From a virus: a stretch of DNA of 20,621 nt. The stretch is taken from positions 1 through 20,621 of IMG/VR virus record IMGVR_UViG_3300050132_000501, one strand, 5' to 3'. A model generated the notes under the pieces. It worked only from the letters and a program-made list of their open reading frames with translations, searched no databases and had not been told where the DNA came from. Within the stretch, counting starts at the first letter, position 1, and every line of letters begins with the position of its first letter. Shown here piece after piece: positions 6,655 through 12,633 of the stretch. A program made the translations under genes and the position numbers.

Positions 6655-7560
6655 CTAAGCCCCTTCGCCCGTCGCCAGCCAGCGCGCGCAGTCCGGCCCC
6701 AGCTTCTCCACCGCCATCTTCTCGTAGGCCGCAATGTCGGCCGGCGGCAGGACGTCGCGCCAGCGGCCGTTCGTGCCCTTGTTGATGAAGGTGTCTGCAC
6801 CGCCTTCCCAAACGAAACCGCCCAACGGCGCGCATTGCTCGGCGTTGGTCTTCATATAGGCGAAGGTGCAGTGGTCGATGACGTCCGGCCACTTGTCTTC
6901 TGGCACGTCGACATCAAGGAAATCCGCGATGGCGCGCATCTCGCCGGGCAGGTCGGCCTTCAGCTGGTTAAAGTGGATCAGCTTGACGTTCGGCTGATGG
7001 CGCAGCGCCCACCAGGTGGAGATGTTCTCCCAAAGAGACCAGAAGGGATAGCCGTCCCGGGCGAGCCAGGTGTTGAAATACTGGACGATGTCGGGGTCGG
7101 CGCGGGGCAAGGGATCGCCCACCAGGCCGGGTGTCAGGTTGAACATCTCGTAGGCGACGTCTTTGAAATTGGCGTGGTGATTGTAGAGGCTCCAGACCAC
7201 GTCGCGGCCGTCGCGGGCGATGTAGATGTATTTGGCCTTGGGCGACATGACCAAGGCGTCCGCCGGCAGGTGGGTCTTGACGACACGGCGGTGGGTCTGA
7301 GCGGCGAAGGCCTGGCGAGCTTCGGGAGGAATGATGCGCATGTCCCACCACGGCGACAGGTCATGAATGTTGACCGCTGGGTCCCCTTGGTGAAGCAACT
7401 GGCCAACGATCTGCTGGGTCCAGGTGGTGCCTGACTTGGCGTAGGTGGCGACCACCACGTCGTCACCGCGGAAGTCGAAATTGTCCCACAGGGTCGAGTC
7501 CATGTGGTGATTGTGGATGTCGCGCGTCTTGCGCGGCGTGGCCATTTCAGTCTGCGTCAT
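6655..7560 (-). CDS. PAPS-dependent sulfotransferase
   Basis: This cytosolic enzyme transfers sulfate from 3'-phosphoadenosine-5'-phosphosulfate to a hydroxyl or amine acceptor. The 301-residue product shows the full Sulfotransferase_1 signature. The 5'-phosphosulfate loop is YAKSGTTWTQ at 40-49. The catalytic histidine H97 lies in KTHLP. The 3'-phosphate segment is RDGRDVVWSL at 116-125. The C-terminal INKGTNGRWRD corresponds to the RKGxxGDW motif. All key residues are present, so it should be active. The start is ATG at 7560, with GGAGGG 7 bases upstream; an in-frame TTG at 7575 overlaps that ribosome-binding site and is unlikely. It lies on the opposite strand to the phage genes and downstream of the PEP-CTERM gene, probably in one transcript. 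The acceptor is unknown. A surface glycan is likely by context, but small lipids are possible. Confidence 0.92.
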   Translation of the reverse strand: MTQTEMATPRKTRDIHNHHMDSTLWDNFDFRGDDVVVATYAKSGTTWTQQIVGQLLHQGDPAVNIHDLSPWWDMRIIPPEARQAFAAQTHRRVVKTHLPADALVMSPKAKYIYIARDGRDVVWSLYNHHANFKDVAYEMFNLTPGLVGDPLPRADPDIVQYFNTWLARDGYPFWSLWENISTWWALRHQPNVKLIHFNQLKADLPGEMRAIADFLDVDVPEDKWPDVIDHCTFAYMKTNAEQCAPLGGFVWEGGADTFINKGTNGRWRDVLPPADIAAYEKMAVEKLGPDCARWLATGEGA

Positions 7561-7567
7561 TAGCCAG

Positions 7568-7573
7568 CCCTCC
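7568..7573 (-). promoter_or_regulatory. Shine-Dalgarno of the sulfotransferase gene
   Basis: GGAGGG read on the minus strand lies 7 bases before the ATG at 7560. It rules out the in-frame TTG at 7575, which would place the start codon upstream of this site. Confidence 0.7.
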
Positions 7574-7653
7574 AAGCTCCGACGGCCGCCGGCGAGTTCG
7601 CCATTGAAGCCTTCGGATAGAGGTAATATCTGAACAGATCGGGTGGCTGGAGT

Positions 7654-8307
7654 CTAGAGAATGGCGGCAAGCGGGCGATACCCGCGCCGCCGCCGCAGCG
7701 CCGCTCCCAGGCCGCCGAGACCCGCCAGCAGCATGGCCCACTCCGCCGGTTCTGGTATGGCGGCAAGGGTTTCGGTGATGGTCAGATGCGAGGCGCCGAT
7801 CACGCCAAACGGGTCGGAATTGCCCCAGATATTGTACTGCGATGAACAAGGCGTGACGTCGGAAATCATTGCCGTGGCGCAGGTGTTGAACGCCAGGGGC
7901 GCCTGATAAAGGATCGAAGTCAGGCCTGGGGTCAGCGTTTCCTGGAACTCACTGAAGTTCCAGTTTCCGCCGAAGCTAGTCGTCAGACCAGTGTCGGTTT
8001 TGTAGGTGACATACTCATCGACTTCGTTCGGGATGGGCACAGTGAATAAGGCGTTGGGGTCGGCGCTGGTGTAGCTGAAATTCCACAGGTAGAGGCGTCC
8101 GTCGGTCGGCAGGGTATAGTCGAACCAGTAGGGGCCGAGGGCCGGGTCGATCACAAACGGCGTTCCAAAACTGCCCCTAGCCAGCCCCAGTGTTTTGCCT
8201 GGGGCCGCCGAGCCCATCAGGACCATCGCCATGGCCCAGACCGCCGCCGCCAAGGCGCGCCGTCCACCATACGAGGTCGAAAGCCGACAGATTGGTTTTG
8301 GCGTCAC
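7654..8307 (-). CDS. PEPxxWA-CTERM sorting-domain protein
   Basis: This is a secreted surface protein of 217 residues. An N-terminal signal peptide (hydrophobic ALAAAVWAMAMVLMG at 18-32, probable cleavage near AAPGKT) leads to a beta-rich, aromatic-rich mature domain with one possible disulfide (C143, C154). The C-terminus is a textbook sorting signal: PEPAEWA at 185-191, a transmembrane stretch to about 204, then RRRR at 205-208. In hosts with an exosortase this tail is recognised, cleaved and the protein is exported, usually alongside exopolysaccharide production. The start is GTG at 8307, preceded by AGGGGG. The sulfotransferase gene follows on the same strand about 90 bases later. It is a bacterial-type gene inside a phage head cluster, hence probable cargo. 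The mature domain is not recognised. Confidence 0.88.
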   Translation of the reverse strand: MTPKPICRLSTSYGGRRALAAAVWAMAMVLMGSAAPGKTLGLARGSFGTPFVIDPALGPYWFDYTLPTDGRLYLWNFSYTSADPNALFTVPIPNEVDEYVTYKTDTGLTTSFGGNWNFSEFQETLTPGLTSILYQAPLAFNTCATAMISDVTPCSSQYNIWGNSDPFGVIGASHLTITETLAAIPEPAEWAMLLAGLGGLGAALRRRRGYRPLAAIL

Positions 8308-8584
8308 CTTGACCCCCTAGGTTGCGCCCAGCCTCTCAGGGCGACTTGTCCGCTGTCAACCTGAGCCATTGGTAAGATTGAATTTATCAAAATTGATCGA
8401 CTCAGCCCGACGGGGCTTTGGGCCCTCAATTTAACTGTTGAGGGTGCGCGCAAATCGGCGCTTCCTAAGGTCAATCGAGGAAGTGCGCCCGGGCGGCGCG
8501 GCCTTCGGTCTTTTCAGAAATCCAGAGAATCCAGCGGCGTTCCCCACCGCCCGACCCTTCACACCCCCAAGAGGACCATTCGCC
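8308..8584. promoter_or_regulatory. divergent intergenic control region with two dyads
   Basis: This spacer separates the leftward PEP-CTERM gene from the rightward scaffold gene and holds no convincing gene. It contains an AT-rich patch (8371-8397) ending in a 12-base dyad, ATCAA-AA-TTGAT at 8386-8397, suited to an operator. A perfect 7-base-pair inverted repeat, CCCTCAA/TTGAGGG with an 8-base loop, lies at 8423-8444. On the minus strand TTGACA (8359-8354) is a consensus -35, but the sequence 17 bases further on (AGAGGC) is a poor -10. A promoter for each side is expected here from gene orientation; its exact position cannot be fixed by eye. Confidence 0.4.
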
Positions 8585-9424
8585 ATGACCAACATGACCA
8601 CGACCAACCCGGTCGGTGGCGACGGCTTGTCGCCTGCCCTGGGAGCCGTCGATCCCAACGCGATCCAGTACAGCGTCGGCGCCGCCGACGACGGCGACGA
8701 CGAAGATATGGAGACCGTCATTCATGACGGGCGGGCCTATGGCGTGCCCAAGAGCTTGACGCCCGCTCTGATGATGCGGGCGGCTTATACCCGCAAGACG
8801 CAAGACCTCGCCGATCAGCAGCGCGCCTGGGAACAGGATCGCGCTCAGCAGGCCGAGCTCGATGAAAGCCAGCTGCATCTTCGCGCCATGGTCCTGGCTC
8901 TGGACAGCCAGATGGCCCACTATGATCGGATCGACTGGCAGGCGATGGAGGCCAGCAATCCGGCCGGCGCGGCCAGCCTTTGGCGGCGATTCCAGCAGCT
9001 GAAGGATTCCCGCGCCGAGATCATTGGCCACGTCGCCGCCCTGGATCAGCATCAGGCCGTGCAGGCGCAGCATGACCACGCCGCCAAGCTGCAACACGGT
9101 CACGCGGTCCTGGCGCGCGAGGTGCCCGGCTGGTCGCCGGACATGGCTGGCAAGCTGGCGGTGATCGGCCAGACGGCGTTCGGGTTTTCGCCGGAGGAGC
9201 TATCCAAGGTTACCGATCCACGGCTGGTAAAGCTGCTGCACCGCGCGGCGCTCCATCTGGCGTCGGCCGGGGGGCAAGCCCAGGCCCAGCGCATCGCCCA
9301 GGGCCAGAAGACCCAACCCGCTCCGGCGGTGCGCGGTGGCGGCCGGTTCGCAGTTGGGGCCGACACCAACGATTTCGCGGCGTTCGAGAAGCTGGCCGAC
9401 AGCAAGCTGAAGCACCGATCCTAG
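8585..9424 (+). CDS. phage head scaffolding protein
   Basis: This internal scaffold probably guides coat assembly and is then removed. Identification rests on position (portal-side genes before, coat gene after) and composition. The 279-residue product is almost all helix: an acidic Asp-rich N-terminus (DDGDDEDMETVIHDG at about 36-50), then YTRKTQDLADQQRAWEQDR, a wording common in phage scaffolds of this type, a His/Gln-rich coiled coil, and a short basic C-terminal helix (KLADSKLKHRS) as expected for coat binding. The start is ATG at 8585, with AGAGGA 8 bases upstream. The frame stays open back to a TTG at 8438, but that extension is Pro/Arg-rich, lacks a ribosome-binding site and overlaps a hairpin. 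No protease gene is adjacent, so release without cleavage, as in P22, is likely. Confidence 0.75.
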   Translation: MTNMTTTNPVGGDGLSPALGAVDPNAIQYSVGAADDGDDEDMETVIHDGRAYGVPKSLTPALMMRAAYTRKTQDLADQQRAWEQDRAQQAELDESQLHLRAMVLALDSQMAHYDRIDWQAMEASNPAGAASLWRRFQQLKDSRAEIIGHVAALDQHQAVQAQHDHAAKLQHGHAVLAREVPGWSPDMAGKLAVIGQTAFGFSPEELSKVTDPRLVKLLHRAALHLASAGGQAQAQRIAQGQKTQPAPAVRGGGRFAVGADTNDFAAFEKLADSKLKHRS

Positions 9425-9492
9425 ACCGCTCCTTCCTTTCTTCCCATCCCTGATTTCAACGCCGGTGCGGCCGGCCAGAAGGATTCCTGCCT
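9425..9492 (+). other. short leader between scaffold and coat genes
   Basis: This 68-base spacer holds the coat ribosome-binding site AGAAGGA about 9 bases before the ATG at 9493. There is no terminator-like stem with a T run, so scaffold and coat are probably co-transcribed. Confidence 0.4.
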
Positions 9493-10728
9493 ATGACCAC
9501 CAATGCTTTCCTGTCGCCCAAGGTCTTCGCCAATGCGGGCCTGAAGCTGTTGAAGAACAATCTCGTCATGGCCAAGCTGTGCGACAGCGAAGGGGTCGAC
9601 AAGGAGTTCCAGCCCGGCGTGGGTGGCACCGTCTATGTCAAGCGCCCGCCGGAATTCATCGTCCGCCGGGGCGCCACCGCCAGCCCTCAGAACGTGATCG
9701 AGGGGGAGATCGCGGTGAACGTCAACATTCAGTCGGGCGTCGATGTGCAGTTTACCTCGGTCGAGGAAACGCTGAATGTCGACAAGCTGTTGAGCTCCAA
9801 GGTGCTGGCCGCGTCCATGGCGACCATTGCGTCCGACGTCGACAACGAGTTGATGAAGCGCACGCTGGACTTCCCCAACTGGACCGGCACGCCGGGCACG
9901 GCGGTCAGTTCCACCGCGCCGCTCTTCGCCGCGGCCCAGCGACTGGATGAGAACGCCATTCCCGCCGATAGCCGCAACGGCGTCCTGAATCCCGCCGACA
10001 CCTATGGCGTGGCGTCAAGCCTTCTGGCCAACGCCGCCCAGCAGGGCGACACGGCGCGGAACGCCTTGGAGAAGGCCAAGATTCCGGTGATCGGCAATAT
10101 CGACTGGTATATGACCCAGACGGTGCCGACCTTGACCACTGGCAGCCGCGTTGTCGGCACGTTCCTGGTCAACGGAGCGAGCCAGAACGTCGCCTATACC
10201 GCCGTTAAATCGACCATGCAGCAAACCTTGATCTGCGACGGTCAAGTCTCCAAGACCGTGGCGGCCGGTGAAGTGTTCACGATCGCCGGCGTGAACGACA
10301 TCAATCCGCGCACCAAGGCCGACCTTGGCCGGGCTAAGCAGTTCACCGTGGTCAGCGCCGCCACCTCGGACGGTTCGGGCAATGTGACCCTGACCATCTT
10401 CCCGGCGATCATCAGCGACACCACGAGCCCCTATCAGAACGTCTCGGCCGCCCCGGCCGACAACGCCGCCCTGACCTTCAATGGCGCCCTGTCCACGGCG
10501 TTCCGATCGGGCGCGGCCTTCCACAAAACGGCCATCAAGCTGGTGAGCGCCAAGCTGGTCATGCCCTATTCCGGCGAGGCGGATTACGCCACCGATCCGG
10601 ACACTGGCCTGACCGTCCGCTACTGGCGCTACAGCGATGGCGCCAACGACCTGCACAATCACCGCTGGGACGTATTCTTCGGCACGGTGACCACCGATCC
10701 CCGGCTGGGGACGCGGTTGAACGGTTAG
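9493..10728 (+). CDS. major capsid protein, P22 coat (gp5)-like
   Basis: This is the shell subunit of the icosahedral head, with an HK97-like fold expected. The 411-residue product is close to P22 gp5 in length and has the family's features. The N-terminal arm is NAFLSPKVFANAGLKLLKNN. The early beta segment is GGTVYVKRPPEF. The QFTSVEETLNVDKLLSSKVLAASMATIASDV region forms the long spine helix. A large central beta-rich insertion (about 215-330) is consistent with the P22 insertion domain. The C-terminus is HNHRWDVFFGTVTTDPRLGTRL. The start ATG has AGAAGGA upstream. It follows the scaffold gene and is followed by a strong terminator. No decoration protein gene is adjacent. Confidence 0.9.
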   Translation: MTTNAFLSPKVFANAGLKLLKNNLVMAKLCDSEGVDKEFQPGVGGTVYVKRPPEFIVRRGATASPQNVIEGEIAVNVNIQSGVDVQFTSVEETLNVDKLLSSKVLAASMATIASDVDNELMKRTLDFPNWTGTPGTAVSSTAPLFAAAQRLDENAIPADSRNGVLNPADTYGVASSLLANAAQQGDTARNALEKAKIPVIGNIDWYMTQTVPTLTTGSRVVGTFLVNGASQNVAYTAVKSTMQQTLICDGQVSKTVAAGEVFTIAGVNDINPRTKADLGRAKQFTVVSAATSDGSGNVTLTIFPAIISDTTSPYQNVSAAPADNAALTFNGALSTAFRSGAAFHKTAIKLVSAKLVMPYSGEADYATDPDTGLTVRYWRYSDGANDLHNHRWDVFFGTVTTDPRLGTRLNG

Positions 10729-10755
10729 GCCCTTAAAGCCGGCTCGATCCCGCAC

Positions 10756-10812
10756 CCTGTCACCCTGGCGATCCCCCTCGCCGGGGTGACAGGCCTTGTT
10801 TTCATTCTCTTT
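10756..10812 (+). terminator. rho-independent terminator after the coat gene
   Basis: The stem CCTGTCACCC/GGGTGACAGG (10756-10765 with 10784-10793) extends through one T-G pair into GGCGA/TCGCC around a six-base loop, giving about 16 base pairs. It is followed by a T-rich tract (10796-10809). It lies between the coat stop and the first adaptor gene and should end or attenuate the head-gene transcript. Confidence 0.85.
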
Positions 10813-10828
10813 CCCAGAGGCGAGCCCC

Positions 10829-11467
10829 ATGGCCCTGACCACCTACGCCGATCTGAAACTGGCGGCCGCTGACTGGCTGAGCCGGGCAGACCTGGACCAG
10901 CAGATTCCGGACTTCATCAAGCTGGCTGAGGCCACGCTAAACAAGATCGTGCGGTCGACGCGGATGACCGCCAATGCCGACGTCACGGTCAATGCGGGCG
11001 CGCGTAAGGCGGCCCTGCCGAGCGACATGCTTGAGCCCATCTATGTGACACTGAAGACTGACGAGGACTTCCCGCTGGAGGCGGTGTCGCCGGAGCAGCT
11101 CGTGGCGCTTCGCCGTTCGCGGATGCGGGCCCAGGGAACGCCCCGGTTCTACGCCATCGTCGGGCGCAGCATTGAGGTGACGCCGACGCCGGCCAGCCAG
11201 ATCACCCTGGACGTGGCCTACTACCAGACCATCACATCCCTGGCGTCGGACAGCGACACCAACTGGGTGCTGCAGTTCGAGCCGGATCTCTACCTCTATA
11301 CGGCCCTGCTGCACGCCGCGCCCTTCCTTCAGGATCAGGCGCGCGCCGCCCTTTTCCAGAACCTGCTGACCCAGCAGGTCGCCGCGGCGGTCCAGGCCAA
11401 TCAGACCATCGGCCTTGATAACCGCGTGGCCGGCGCGTCGCTGAGCAGCCCGTCGGACGTCAAATGA
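10829..11467 (+). CDS. head-tail adaptor protein, SU10-adaptor-like, copy 1
   Basis: This 212-residue connector protein is expected to form a ring under the portal and extend the channel. Features typical of the podoviral adaptor family are visible: an N-terminal helical part (LKLAAADWLSRADL, IPDFIKLAEATLNKIVR), a beta segment with ALPSDMLEPIYVTL, GTPRFYAIVG, then NWVLQFEPDLYLYTALLHAAPFL. The start is ATG at 10829 with GAGG upstream, inside AGAGGCGAGCCCC; the frame is open a little further upstream, over the terminator tail. The stop overlaps the ATG of a paralogous gene (ATGA at 11464-11467). Its product and that of the next gene align over about 190 residues, so this is a tandem duplication. 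Confidence 0.8.
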   Translation: MALTTYADLKLAAADWLSRADLDQQIPDFIKLAEATLNKIVRSTRMTANADVTVNAGARKAALPSDMLEPIYVTLKTDEDFPLEAVSPEQLVALRRSRMRAQGTPRFYAIVGRSIEVTPTPASQITLDVAYYQTITSLASDSDTNWVLQFEPDLYLYTALLHAAPFLQDQARAALFQNLLTQQVAAAVQANQTIGLDNRVAGASLSSPSDVK

Positions 11468-12624
11468 TCTATTCCGACCTCGTCGCCGCGATCCTGGCCT
11501 GGGTGACCAGGCCCGAGATCGAGCAGTCCGTTCCGATCTTCATTGCTCTGGCCGAATCCCAGATCAACCGCGCCTTGGCCGTTGCTGGAATCACCGGGTC
11601 GGTGCAGCGGGCGACCATCACCATTGCCGGCGAATATGTCACGGCCCCGGTGGACCTAGCGCAGATTCAAAGCCTGACGCTATCGACCGGCGAGGGGGTG
11701 GAGAACGATACCGAGCTTGGCCTTGAGACGATCAAGCGGCTGTTCACCGCAGCCGGCAAGCCGCGCTATTTCACCCTCATCGGCCAACAGTTCGGCTTCG
11801 TTCCGGTCCCGGATGCCAGCTATTCTGCCGTCCTGGTCTATCAGGCGCTGCTGGCAGCCGTCTCCGACGCAAACCCGACCAATTGGCTTCTGGCCAACTA
11901 TCCCGACGCCTACCTCTATGGCGCCCTGGTCCAGTCCGCGCCGTTCCTTGGCGACGATCCGCGCCTGAACACCTGGACCAGCCTGTTTCAGACCGCGCTG
12001 GATGGAATCGTCACGGCTGAGCGGGCCAAGCGGGGTAGCCAGGTGACCCGAGCCTTCAGCCCCAACATGCCCAGCAGGGGCCCTTTCGGCTATCGGGATG
12101 GGAGCTTCGCGGGGTCGAGCACACCTGGCCCGACGCCAACGCCAACGCCAACGCCGACCCCAACCCCGGCCCCGACGCCAACACCTACGCCGCCAGGCCC
12201 AGTTCCAGTCAACGCAATTGCCCCGTCGATCAGCGGAACCACCACTATTGGGCACGTATTGACCGCCAATCCCGGTTCATGGAGCAACGCGCCCAGCAGC
12301 TTCGCTTACGTCTGGAAGCGGGATGGGGCGCAGATCAGCGGGGCAACCGCCAACACCTACCTGCTGGTCTCGGGCGACGCGACGCACGCCCTCACCGTGA
12401 CAGTCATCGCAACCAACACCAACGGACCATCCGCTCCGGTGACCAGCGCGCCGACCGCGACGATTTCGGCTGGGTCAGGTGGGACCATTGTGCCGTTTGT
12501 CGTGGATCTTCCGCAGACCGGCGACACGCTGTTGAGCCTGGACCTGTCCGATGTTCCGGTCGGCAATGGGGTGACGGTGATCAACACCGCCGCCTCTGTC
12601 GTTCTCGATTTTATCTATGAATAG
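11464..12624 (+). CDS. second adaptor paralogue fused to Pro-Thr linker and Ig-like domain
   Basis: This is a 386-residue three-part protein. Residues 1-205 repeat the adaptor fold of the gene before it (PIFIALAESQINRAL; GKPRYFTLIG; NWLLANYPDAYLYGALVQSAPFL). Residues 220-249 are a Pro-Thr linker built on a repeated ACGCCA hexamer. Residues 254-335 form an Ig-like domain of the kind found on bacterial and phage surfaces (GTTTIGHVLTANPGSW, FAYVWKRDGAQISGATANTY, HALTVTVIATN). A 43-residue tail, GDTLLSLDLSDVP to FIYE, ends the protein. The adaptor part would sit in the connector and the Ig-like part project outward, perhaps for weak binding to surface sugars. It is translationally coupled to copy 1. 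The domain calls are confident by pattern; the fused arrangement is unusual for a connector. Confidence 0.8.
   Translation: MIYSDLVAAILAWVTRPEIEQSVPIFIALAESQINRALAVAGITGSVQRATITIAGEYVTAPVDLAQIQSLTLSTGEGVENDTELGLETIKRLFTAAGKPRYFTLIGQQFGFVPVPDASYSAVLVYQALLAAVSDANPTNWLLANYPDAYLYGALVQSAPFLGDDPRLNTWTSLFQTALDGIVTAERAKRGSQVTRAFSPNMPSRGPFGYRDGSFAGSSTPGPTPTPTPTPTPTPAPTPTPTPPGPVPVNAIAPSISGTTTIGHVLTANPGSWSNAPSSFAYVWKRDGAQISGATANTYLLVSGDATHALTVTVIATNTNGPSAPVTSAPTATISAGSGGTIVPFVVDLPQTGDTLLSLDLSDVPVGNGVTVINTAASVVLDFIYE
12121..12210 (+). repeat. hexanucleotide-based Pro-Thr linker repeat
   Basis: Imperfect ACGCCA-type hexamers encode alternating Thr-Pro (residues 220-249 of the adaptor paralogue), including three exact copies in a row. 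Slippage by one unit would change linker length without shifting the frame. Confidence 0.7.
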
Positions 12625-12633
12625 GGGCCAGCC

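Noticed and set aside
6619-7434. 271-residue plus-strand frame opposite the sulfotransferase
   Set aside because: The minus strand carries all sulfotransferase motifs and a strong ribosome-binding site; the plus frame has no recognisable content.
7560-7604. 14-codon leader ORF before the sulfotransferase as a gene
   Set aside because: Too short and without a clear ribosome-binding site to be called a gene; kept only as a possible coupling element.
8404-8417. AGCCC/GGGCT hairpin as a terminator
   Set aside because: Only five base pairs and no T run after it on either strand.
8438-8584. N-terminal extension of the scaffold from a TTG at 8438
   Set aside because: No ribosome-binding site, starts within a hairpin arm, Pro/Arg-rich product; ATG 8585 has AGAGGA at good spacing.
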